Of a DNA stretch of 7,845 bases, positions 1-6,237 are shown piece by piece. Source of the DNA: Candidatus Iainarchaeum sp. (GTDB lineage Archaea > Iainarchaeota > Iainarchaeia > Iainarchaeales > JAAZKV01); assembly GCA_028702895.1 (NCBI GenBank), contig JAQVNZ010000033.1, forward strand, positions 1 through 7,845, in the 5' to 3' direction. Position 1 is the stretch's first letter. Each line of letters starts with the position of its first letter. The translations under genes and the position numbers were made by a program. The notes beneath the pieces are model-generated. The model was not told the origin of the DNA and did no database searches. It saw only the letters and a list, made by a program, of their open reading frames with translations.

Positions 1-15
1 AAAAGTTTAGTTTGT

Positions 16-21
16 GGTGAT
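16..21 (+). promoter_or_regulatory. Shine-Dalgarno site choosing the ATG at 26
   Basis: GGTGAT lies 4 bases before ATG 26 and matches the anti-SD at the 3' end of archaeal 16S rRNA. The two in-frame GTG codons at 14 and 17 overlap this site, so they are more likely part of the ribosome binding site than starts. Confidence 0.7.
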
Positions 22-25
22 TAAA

Positions 26-496
26 ATGATTCCTGAAGCAGAATTAATTAGAAACGAGTTTATTATTAGAGAAATGGATTTTCCAGAAAATATTAGTTTT
101 ACAAAAAACTCTTTGTTAAGATGGTGTTGTTTGTCATTAGGATTAATATCAAAAAATGAAACTAGAGACAAAGCTTTTGCGATTTTTGATGTTTTATTCA
201 CATTTATTTTCACAAAAAAAATTAATCCTACGACAATTGATATTTTAGAAGAATTAGAAAAAAAACATAAAATAAAAACCAGCGAAAAACTAATTAGATA
301 TCATTTAAATAGATTAATAAATTTAAAAATTATCTTACGAGACGGAATAAAATACAAGATTAATCCTTCTCCTAATTCTGATAAACGAAATTCTATTGCA
401 GAAAGTTATAAGGCTTGGATTACAAAACAAGTTATAATTGAAATGGATAAAAATTTTACAGCTTTAGAAAAATTGCAAAAAGCGTATGAAAAATGA
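26..496 (+). CDS. Winged-helix-like protein of unknown function (156 aa)
   Basis: I do not recognise a named family. The ATG at 26 is chosen over GTG at 14 because GGTGAT sits just upstream of it. The protein is charged and largely helical. An N-terminal helical part (about 1-60) contains a hydrophobic stretch LRWCCLSLGL (31-40) and a second at about 51-62. The segment from about 65 to 113 reads as a winged helix-turn-helix: a helix at 70-80, a likely recognition helix SEKLIRYHLNRL (86-97), then a short basic wing around LRDGIKYKIN (104-113). The basic C-terminal helix ends AYEK. There is no signal peptide and no convincing membrane segment, so it is probably cytoplasmic. It stops 94 bases before the pilin-like gene, which has its own TATA box, so it need not share a transcript with it. 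DNA binding, and any role in controlling the neighbouring surface genes, is inference only. Confidence 0.75.
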   Translation: MIPEAELIRNEFIIREMDFPENISFTKNSLLRWCCLSLGLISKNETRDKAFAIFDVLFTFIFTKKINPTTIDILEELEKKHKIKTSEKLIRYHLNRLINLKIILRDGIKYKINPSPNSDKRNSIAESYKAWITKQVIIEMDKNFTALEKLQKAYEK

Positions 497-552
497 TATT
501 TAAAAAACCCAAATTATCCATTAAAAAATAATTAAATTATTTGTTTAGAAAA

Positions 553-560
553 TTATATAA
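553..560 (+). promoter_or_regulatory. TATA box of the pilin-like/GLUG unit
   Basis: TTATATAA preceded by the purine-rich TAGAAAA (a possible BRE). At the usual 25-27 base spacing the transcript would start near 582-584, leaving at most about 9 bases before ATG 591, so a nearly leaderless mRNA. Just upstream, 526-542 is an inverted repeat with 8-bp arms (AAATAATT / AATTATTT) around one base. It could be an operator or the end of the preceding transcript, but in such AT-rich DNA it may be chance. Confidence 0.6.
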
Positions 561-590
561 ATCCTATAACATAGAATTAAATTGGTTCAA

Positions 591-1238
591 ATGAATTTTT
601 TTAAAACCTCAAAAGCTCAAGGAACAATAGAATATTTAGTGATTATTGCAATCGTAATTGTTATTTCTTTAGTCGTAGTTTCCATAATAATTAATCAAAC
701 ATCTAGCGTTTCAACCACTAATCAAAACGCAACAAACCTAGCTTGGCAAACAAAAGAAATACAAGTACTAACCCTAGTAACCGACTCTCAAGGTCAAGGA
801 ATAATACTACTTACAAGTAATTTAACTGATAGAATTACAATAGATAATATAGAACTAGATGACATGCCTAACTCTACTTCAAAACAATTATTTTTAGGTT
901 CAACTCAAAAAATCTCCTTATCAAATTTAACCGCATGTGCCGGACAAACCCAAAAATATAATATTAAATTAAATTATACAACTTCACAAGGATTACAAAA
1001 AACAATAACCGGAAATTTTTACGCAGATTGCATCAATAATGCTTTAACAATTAATTCATTAAATCTTAGTACAGGCGATGCAAATCTTATTACAAATACT
1101 TCAATTGCAACAGGATATTTAAGCTTAACAAACAGCGAAGCGATTAGTACAAGTGAACTTGATAACTTAGAAGATGGGACAAATGTTGGTAACTATTTAG
1201 AAATTACTTCAACGCAAATAAACCTGAGAACAAATTGA
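591..1238 (+). CDS. Class III signal peptide (type IV pilin-like) surface protein
   Basis: A 215-residue secreted protein. The N-terminus MNFFKTSKA|QGTIEYL is a class III signal peptide: a short basic leader, then Q at +1, the conserved E at +5 and a hydrophobic helix at about 15-34. Such leaders are cut by an EppA/PibD-type prepilin peptidase, and the helix packs into the core of a pilus-like filament. The remainder is Asn/Thr/Ser-rich with a beta-sandwich look. Two cysteines (116 and 147) bracket a strand pair typical of small pilin-like ectodomains and could form a disulfide. Several N-x-S/T sequons (for example N35, N46, N78, N94, N112, N128) suggest heavy N-glycosylation. ATG 591 is preferred over TTG 582 because it gives a 9-residue leader, the same length as in the class III protein at 7058. 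The GLUG-repeat gene follows after 5 bases. I cannot say whether this is a major or minor pilin or another class III surface protein. Confidence 0.85.
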   Translation: MNFFKTSKAQGTIEYLVIIAIVIVISLVVVSIIINQTSSVSTTNQNATNLAWQTKEIQVLTLVTDSQGQGIILLTSNLTDRITIDNIELDDMPNSTSKQLFLGSTQKISLSNLTACAGQTQKYNIKLNYTTSQGLQKTITGNFYADCINNALTINSLNLSTGDANLITNTSIATGYLSLTNSEAISTSELDNLEDGTNVGNYLEITSTQINLRTN

Positions 1239-1243
1239 TTATT

Positions 1244-3256
1244 ATGAAATACAAAATTATTTTATTAGGAATACTACTTTTACTAGCAAGTTTTGGATTT
1301 GCTATAACTATTACTACTTGTCAAGGTTTACAAGAAATAAATCAAAATTTAAATGGAACTTATATTCTAGGAAATGATATTGATTGTTCTCAAACTAATA
1401 CTTGGAATAGTGGTGCTGGGTTTCAACCAATTGGAAGTTGGGGACCATGGTTTACAGGTGTTTTTGATGGAGCTGGATATACAATAAGTGGACTATACAT
1501 TAATAGACCAACTACTGATGATGTTGGATTATTTGGTTGTACATATTCAACAGCAATTATACAAAATATTAATCTTCAAGACGCTAATATAATTGGACGA
1601 TCAAATGTTGGATCTATAATCGGAACTGCTACAGGCAGTGTTTCAAATTTATCAGCTTCTTTTGATTCCATACAAGGAACTGGATCTTATATAGGCGGTC
1701 TTGTTGGAAGAATTTATGGTATTTCACCTTCAACATTGTATGAATTTAATAATTTGACCATAAATATTAATTCTATCCAAGGCGGTTCTTATGTCGGAGG
1801 AATCATTGGCGGGATGGCTAATTGGTCAACAGGAGGAGTAGAATTTACTAATTTGAGTTCAACCATTACAAATGGACTTTATTCAACAAGTTCATATAAT
1901 GGAGGATTAATTGGAGGAGCTTTATCTCAAAAGACTAATTTAAGAAATTCAACAGCAGACATAAACTATATCTACAACAAAGGATCAGGAAGTTACATCG
2001 GAGGACTAATCGGAAAAACCGACGGAAACATCTACGATTCCAATTCAACAATTACTTTAATCGGTTTAGAAAGAACAGCACATTACGATTCAGTCACAGG
2101 CGGACTAGCAGGACAAGCCAACCACATAGAAAATTCATGGAGCCAAACAAACATCAACGCAACACTAGGACCAACATTCAGTGGCGCATACATAGGAGGA
2201 CTAGCAGGAATAGCCAACACAATAAACAACTCATACTCAAAAGGAAACTACATCACAGCCAACAAATCAAACGGTTATTATATAGGAGGACTTGTGGGTA
2301 AATTAAGTGCTGGATCAATTACAAATTCTTATTCTTCAATTCAAACTATAGATGCTGGAACTAATTATTATATTGGTGGATTAGTTGGAGAAGGTTCTAA
2401 TATAACAAATTCTTTTTCAATTACAGATGTTACTGGTGGAAGTAATTCTGGACCATTTTGCGGATATACTTGCAACTCCATTACTAATTCATATTATTTA
2501 AATGGAAATGATGTTACTCTTTATGGTGGGAATAATATTAGTAGCGAAGGATCAACTTATTTTAAAGGAACTTCTATAGTTGAACCGTTTACAAATTGGA
2601 ATTTTTATAATTCTCAATCAAAACCAACAGGAGATTGGTTTGTTTGGACAAATGATTACCCACATTTATCACTAAGTCCAATTATAAATTATTATACAAA
2701 TGGAACTTTTATTTCAAAAAAAATGAATTTATCTGCTCCAAAAAAATTTACCACAATGGACCTAAACATGAACAAACCAACAGACACAAATATTGAAATA
2801 CAAATTAGAACAGCAACTAGTGAAATTGGTTTAGATATTGCACCTTGGCTTGGACCAGACGGAACAAATGAAACTAATTATTTGGTGGATGGAGAAACAA
2901 TTAATTCAATCCATGATAAAAATAGTTGGGTACAATACAAAGCAACCCTAACAACAACAAATACATCAGTCACTCCAACACTCTACGATATAAACATCCA
3001 CACAATTGCAATTGGGGAAGTGATTTATGCGAAATTAAATTCAGGGTTTACTTGGCTTTCATTTAATCAATCAAATGATCTTAATGGTTGCACAGTAAAT
3101 TGGTATTATTCTTTAAACAATTCACCATATGCTTGGGAAAGTACAAGTGAAACTTTAACAGGAAGTGACAACTTATGGATAAAAGCAATAATTAATGGAA
3201 CAATTGATTCTAACAATTTACGAATAGAAAATATTTCAATTAATTATGCAGAATAA
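1244..3256 (+). CDS. Secreted GLUG-repeat beta-helix protein, probable adhesin
   Basis: A 670-residue exported protein. MKYKIILLGILLLLASFGFA is a Sec signal peptide, likely cut after A20. ATG 1244 starts this peptide cleanly; an in-frame TTG at 1235 would overlap the previous stop and add only three residues. Residues 37-85 match the usual opening of GLUG proteins (GTYILGNDIDC, then FDGAGYTISGLYI). Residues 123-382 hold nine GLUG-type motifs (GGLVG, GGIIG, GGLIG, GGLAG) spaced 28-35 residues, one per predicted coil of a right-handed beta-helix. A Trp/Phe-rich cap follows (about 450-475, ending NDYPHLS). Residues about 480-590 look like a beta-sandwich module and 590-670 like a small final beta domain. 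No C-terminal membrane anchor or sorting motif is seen. Sequons are abundant. GLUG proteins are mostly annotated as adhesins or surface proteins; the ligand is unknown. It is probably co-transcribed with the pilin-like gene 5 bases upstream. Codon use changes sharply at 1952-2272. Confidence 0.88.
   Translation: MKYKIILLGILLLLASFGFAITITTCQGLQEINQNLNGTYILGNDIDCSQTNTWNSGAGFQPIGSWGPWFTGVFDGAGYTISGLYINRPTTDDVGLFGCTYSTAIIQNINLQDANIIGRSNVGSIIGTATGSVSNLSASFDSIQGTGSYIGGLVGRIYGISPSTLYEFNNLTININSIQGGSYVGGIIGGMANWSTGGVEFTNLSSTITNGLYSTSSYNGGLIGGALSQKTNLRNSTADINYIYNKGSGSYIGGLIGKTDGNIYDSNSTITLIGLERTAHYDSVTGGLAGQANHIENSWSQTNINATLGPTFSGAYIGGLAGIANTINNSYSKGNYITANKSNGYYIGGLVGKLSAGSITNSYSSIQTIDAGTNYYIGGLVGEGSNITNSFSITDVTGGSNSGPFCGYTCNSITNSYYLNGNDVTLYGGNNISSEGSTYFKGTSIVEPFTNWNFYNSQSKPTGDWFVWTNDYPHLSLSPIINYYTNGTFISKKMNLSAPKKFTTMDLNMNKPTDTNIEIQIRTATSEIGLDIAPWLGPDGTNETNYLVDGETINSIHDKNSWVQYKATLTTTNTSVTPTLYDINIHTIAIGEVIYAKLNSGFTWLSFNQSNDLNGCTVNWYYSLNNSPYAWESTSETLTGSDNLWIKAIINGTIDSNNLRIENISINYAE
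1610..2389 (+). repeat. Array of nine degenerate GLUG coding repeats
   Basis: In-frame protein-level repeats with the core G-[GS]-[LI]-[VIA]-G begin at residues 123, 151, 185, 220, 253, 286, 318, 348 and 378 of the GLUG protein. Each core is usually preceded by an S/N-Y-[IV] strand and followed by an N-S-x-S or N-S-Y-S turn. A decayed tenth unit (SGPFCG) lies at 402-407. The copies are diverged at DNA level, so this is an old tandem expansion and not a simple sequence repeat. Confidence 0.85.
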
Positions 3257-3287
3257 TTAAAAAAATATTTTTTTAATATCTTTTTTT
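3256..3287. terminator. Bidirectional terminator between convergent genes
   Basis: 3256-3277 is a perfect 22-bp palindrome: ATT, seven A, TA, seven T, AAT. It gives a T7 run on both strands. A second T7 at 3281-3287 strengthens termination of the plus-strand transcript. Archaeal RNA polymerase terminates at U-rich tracts, and this gap of 29 bases is the only room between the stop of the GLUG gene and the stop of the aCPSF1 gene. Confidence 0.65.
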
Positions 3288-5187
3288 ATCTTAGTCTTAC
3301 TGAATCCAATATTCTTATAGCAGTGGATGTTACACCAAATCTTCTTGAAACTTCTTTAGAAAATTCTACACTTCGCATTGGGTCCCCATGATTAACAATT
3401 ATTCTTTTTGGTTTTGGTTTTAATGATCCCACATAATTCATTAATTGATTAAAATCCGAGTGACCAGAAAAACCATCAATGTTTTCTATTCTCATTTTAA
3501 TATCAAGTTTTTTTGTTCGACCATTATCAGAAATTGGCATTGTTTTTAGCCCTTGTTGAATTTGTCTACCAAGCGTTCCTTCAGCCAAGTATCCAACAAA
3601 AATCAAAGTATTATTTGCGTCACCAGCCATCTTATAAAAATAATCTACTACTGGCCCACCGTTCATCATTCCGCTTGTAGCAATTATTATTGCACCTTTT
3701 TCTTTTATTATTTTGTCTCTATTCTCATATGTTGCTTCGTGAAATATTGGAGAATCAAACGGACTATCATTTGTTAGTATTCTTCTCTCAATACTACTTC
3801 GTAAATATTCAGGATATGCTGTGTGTATTGCGCCTGCTTCTTGCACCATTCCATCCACATAAACTTTATTCTCGTTAATTAATCCTTTTTTATAAAAGCT
3901 TTCAATTACCATTGATATTTCTTGCCCTCTTCCTACTCCAAACACTGGTATTAGTATTGTCCCACCAAATTCGTTTGTTTCTTTTATTACTCTTAATAAT
4001 TGTTCTTCCGCTTCTAATCTTGGTGTTTGAATAGCAGTTTTTGAACCATATGTTGATTCTATAATCATTGTTTCTATTCTAGGATATCTAATATCAATAT
4101 TATCAAATAATCTTGTCATTCCAAATTGCATATCAGCCGAGTATAATAAATTGTGTAATCCTTCACCGATATTTAAGTGTACAGATGCACTACCTAAAAT
4201 GTGTGCAGCGTTATGAAATGTTAATCTCATATCAGGTGCAACGTCAGTTACTTCTCTGTATTCTCTAGTAATAGTTTGTAGCAAAGTGTTTTTTACATCT
4301 TGTTCTGAGAATGGAACGTCTTTTCCATTTGCAGCATTTACTTTAATATAATCAAATTGTATTAATGCCATTAAATCTCTTGTTGGTTGCGTACAAAATA
4401 CTGGTCCACTAAAACCAAGTTTTCCAATATAAGGTAATAATACGTGGTGATCAGAGTGCGCGTGACTAATTACAACAGCATCTAATTCACTTAAAGGGTA
4501 GCCCAAAGCATCAATGTATGGGTATGGATCATTGTCAGAAAAATTTACTCCCGCGTCAAGTAACATTTTTGTTGTCTCTGTTTCTAGCAATGTTGAACTT
4601 CTACCAACTTCTCTATAACCGCCTAAAGCAGTTAGTCTAATCCATTTGTGTGTTGTTTCTCGTGGTTTAGAATAAATTTTTTCTGCCGTGTCAAGTAAAA
4701 ACTTTTTTCGTTCATCAGCGTGTCTTAACATGTAACTTCGTATTCCGCTTAGTGTTTTTGATTCTCTTGTTGGAGCTCTAACTATATTTGGTGTCCACCC
4801 TGTTTCTAGTATTATTCTTTTACTTAGTTCCCCACCTTTTCCTATTACTAATCCTTTTTTTATTGCTTCTATTACTACTTCGCAAAAAGGTTCATTAAAA
4901 TTAATGCTTTTTACTTCTGCTTCTATTGGCAGCATTTCTTTTATTTTTTTTAATGCTTCTTCTTTTGGCATTAAATCTTTTTTATCCACTCTAATATTAA
5001 CTCTTTTTTTTAATTCAAAAGCTATTTTTGAAACAAGGTTTGTTGCACCATAAAATTCTTTAGGGGTCCTAGTGTATAGAACTACTTCGGGTCCTTCTAA
5101 TTCTATTTTAGATATTTCAACATCTTTTGGAAGAATTTCCTTTAATTTTTCATTCATTTCTTTTAATAATTCTATTTTTTGTACCAT
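3286..5187 (-). CDS. aCPSF1/FttA: KH-domain beta-CASP ribonuclease and transcription termination factor
   Basis: A full-length 633-residue archaeal CPSF73-like protein. The family cleaves RNA 3' ends at U-rich sites and drives transcription termination. The N-terminal KH region (about 1-140) includes the GxxG loop VIGKGG at 114-119. The metallo-beta-lactamase core follows with HAHSDH (242-247), the zinc-ligand His329 in AHILGS and Asp352 in SADM. The beta-CASP part shows motif A ESTYG (377-381), motif B GFSGHSD (His576) and motif C VNHGD (His600). The C-terminus ILDSVRLR resembles the conserved dimerisation tail of the family. All catalytic residues are present. ATG 5187 is supported by GTGAT three bases upstream. 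The proteasome beta gene lies 151 bases upstream on the same strand, a linkage also found in other archaea such as methanogens. A U-rich palindrome lies directly behind its stop. Confidence 0.97.
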   Translation of the reverse strand: MVQKIELLKEMNEKLKEILPKDVEISKIELEGPEVVLYTRTPKEFYGATNLVSKIAFELKKRVNIRVDKKDLMPKEEALKKIKEMLPIEAEVKSINFNEPFCEVVIEAIKKGLVIGKGGELSKRIILETGWTPNIVRAPTRESKTLSGIRSYMLRHADERKKFLLDTAEKIYSKPRETTHKWIRLTALGGYREVGRSSTLLETETTKMLLDAGVNFSDNDPYPYIDALGYPLSELDAVVISHAHSDHHVLLPYIGKLGFSGPVFCTQPTRDLMALIQFDYIKVNAANGKDVPFSEQDVKNTLLQTITREYREVTDVAPDMRLTFHNAAHILGSASVHLNIGEGLHNLLYSADMQFGMTRLFDNIDIRYPRIETMIIESTYGSKTAIQTPRLEAEEQLLRVIKETNEFGGTILIPVFGVGRGQEISMVIESFYKKGLINENKVYVDGMVQEAGAIHTAYPEYLRSSIERRILTNDSPFDSPIFHEATYENRDKIIKEKGAIIIATSGMMNGGPVVDYFYKMAGDANNTLIFVGYLAEGTLGRQIQQGLKTMPISDNGRTKKLDIKMRIENIDGFSGHSDFNQLMNYVGSLKPKPKRIIVNHGDPMRSVEFSKEVSRRFGVTSTAIRILDSVRLR

Positions 5188-5190
5188 AAT

Positions 5191-5197
5191 ATCACTC
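5191..5197 (-). promoter_or_regulatory. Shine-Dalgarno site of the aCPSF1 gene
   Basis: On the minus strand GAGTGAT ends 3 bases before the ATG at 5187. GTGAT pairs with the archaeal anti-SD sequence, which supports this start. Confidence 0.6.
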
Positions 5198-5311
5198 TTA
5201 AAAATTTAGTTTAATTTCCTAATAATAAAAATAATTAAACTATTTATTTAATTTTTTTTTAAATTAATTTGTATTTTTGATTTAAATTTTTGCATTTATA
5301 GTTTTCTTAAT

Positions 5312-5319
5312 TTTTATAT
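5312..5319 (-). promoter_or_regulatory. Possible TATA box for aCPSF1 in the psmB-aCPSF1 gap
   Basis: The 151-base gap between psmB and aCPSF1 holds ATATAAAA on the minus strand just after the psmB stop. It would place a transcript start near 5289 and give a leader of about 100 bases. The gap is almost all A/T, so other TATA-like strings exist and read-through from psmB is equally possible. No strong terminator for psmB is visible; only short T-runs occur, for example around 5225-5234. Confidence 0.25.
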
Positions 5320-5338
5320 TATTATAAAACAGATTTTT

Positions 5339-6067
5339 TTAGTTAAATTTTATTTTTTTAACTATTTTTTCTACTTCATTTGCATCAATTTCTCTATACC
5401 CATTTTTGTCAATTACTGCAACTGTAACATTTTCTCCACCCGAGTAAATATCTCTATTTGTTGCTGCTCTAACTGATCTTACTGCTAGTTCTATTGCTTC
5501 TTTTTCACTCATATTTTTTTTATATTCTTTATCAAGGGTAGTCATAGCAAATGTTGTTCCTGATCCTGTTACTGCATAATCTTTTTTTTCTGAAATACAA
5601 CCAAATGGTGTTAATTCAAATAATTCTGGTTCAGAATTTATTCCGCCAATTATTGGTGCGAAAACAAATGGATAGTATCTATTCCCATTTAAAACATTTG
5701 ATAATAATGATGTAATTGCTTTTGGAGTTATTTTTGTTGATCTTTCTATTTCATATAAGTTTGCTTGTGCTTTTAAAAATCTAATTAATGCTAGTGAATC
5801 TCCAACTGCTCCAGATATTGTTAATGCCACATGATTTGTTATTGGATAAACTTTTCTAACACCTTTTTCTGCAATATGACCCATTGTTGCTCTTTGATCA
5901 GCTGCAAGGATTACAACATCTTTTGCTATTAAACCAACTGTAGTAGTACCTGTTTTTTTGTCTTCTAATTGTTGATTAGGATTAACAACCATTGATTCAG
6001 TATTGAATCTTGTTCTCTCGCTAATAAGACTTATTGGCAGTCCTTCTACTTCTCTAAAGTAATTCAT
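5339..6067 (-). CDS. psmB: 20S proteasome beta subunit, with a long N-terminal propeptide
   Basis: A 242-residue catalytic subunit of the archaeal 20S proteasome, made as a precursor and autocleaved. The GTTTVG motif puts the cut after Gly40 and makes Thr41 the nucleophile (Thr1). In mature numbering Asp17 (LAADQR) is present. The catalytic-type lysine is in VRKVYP at position 32, one residue short of the usual 33, implying a one-residue deletion in the loop. The SGS-like TGSG and the RDxxSGG stretch that supply the remaining active-site residues are also present. The mature part is 202 residues, normal for the family. The 40-residue propeptide is long compared with the 8 residues known in Thermoplasma; starting at Met26 would leave 15. 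ATG 6067 has a weak AGG 8 bases upstream and a TATA box beyond it. The alpha subunit is not in the window. aCPSF1 lies directly downstream. Confidence 0.96.
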   Translation of the reverse strand: MNYFREVEGLPISLISERTRFNTESMVVNPNQQLEDKKTGTTTVGLIAKDVVILAADQRATMGHIAEKGVRKVYPITNHVALTISGAVGDSLALIRFLKAQANLYEIERSTKITPKAITSLLSNVLNGNRYYPFVFAPIIGGINSEPELFELTPFGCISEKKDYAVTGSGTTFAMTTLDKEYKKNMSEKEAIELAVRSVRAATNRDIYSGGENVTVAVIDKNGYREIDANEVEKIVKKIKFN

Positions 6068-6109
6068 TATAAAAACCTATAATTAGTAATTAACTTCTTA
6101 AATGAAAAC

Positions 6110-6117
6110 TTTAAAAA
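6110..6117 (-). promoter_or_regulatory. Probable TATA box of psmB
   Basis: TTTTTAAA on the minus strand lies about 46 bases before the psmB ATG. At standard spacing it would start a transcript near 6088 with a leader of about 20 bases that contains the weak AGG site. The call is tentative because the surrounding DNA is so AT-rich. Confidence 0.4.
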
Positions 6118-6194
6118 GCTATTTACTTTCATAAAAAATTATTGATAAACATTAATTTGTTCTAATTCAAATGTTTAAAAAAATTTAAAAAAAA

Positions 6195-6212
6195 AACAAT
6201 TTTTAAATTGTT
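6195..6212. repeat. Inverted repeat upstream of the methyltransferase
   Basis: AACAATTT and AAATTGTT form 8-bp arms around a 2-base centre, directly after a run of ten A. It may be an operator for a dimeric regulator or an RNA hairpin in the leader. In AT-rich DNA the chance of coincidence is appreciable. Confidence 0.4.
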
Positions 6213-6214
6213 GC

Positions 6215-6237
6215 AACCCATATTGTGTTGGGTTTTT
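6215..6237 (+). promoter_or_regulatory. Hairpin plus T-run overlapping the methyltransferase start
   Basis: AACCCA (6215-6220) pairs with TGGGTT (6229-6234) across an 8-base loop and is followed by T-rich sequence to 6237, so it looks like a small intrinsic terminator or attenuator. It overlaps the TTG at 6236. If the coding frame really begins further upstream, this would instead be ordinary coding sequence. Confidence 0.3.

Noticed and set aside
7..213. 68-codon open frame on the minus strand
   Set aside because: Antisense to the 26-496 gene, which has a good Shine-Dalgarno site; the minus frame has no supporting signal.
582..590. TTG 582 as start of the pilin-like gene
   Set aside because: It would fit a strictly leaderless start, but ATG 591 gives the same 9-residue leader as the other class III protein and needs no rare start codon. 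It remains possible.
1235..1243. TTG 1235 as start of the GLUG gene, overlapping the previous stop
   Set aside because: The added Met-Ile-Ile precedes an already complete signal peptide starting at ATG 1244.
1610..2389. CRISPR-like or satellite DNA repeat
   Set aside because: The periodicity exists only at protein level; the DNA units are diverged, there are no uniform spacers, and the frame is intact.
3553..3878. Two plus-strand open frames (3553-3777 and 3690-3878)
   Set aside because: Both are antisense to the catalytic core of aCPSF1, which is strongly conserved, so they are shadows.
6171..6188. ATG 6171 as a five-codon leader peptide
   Set aside because: It has no Shine-Dalgarno site and no special codon content; a frame problem linking it to the methyltransferase, or chance, is more likely.
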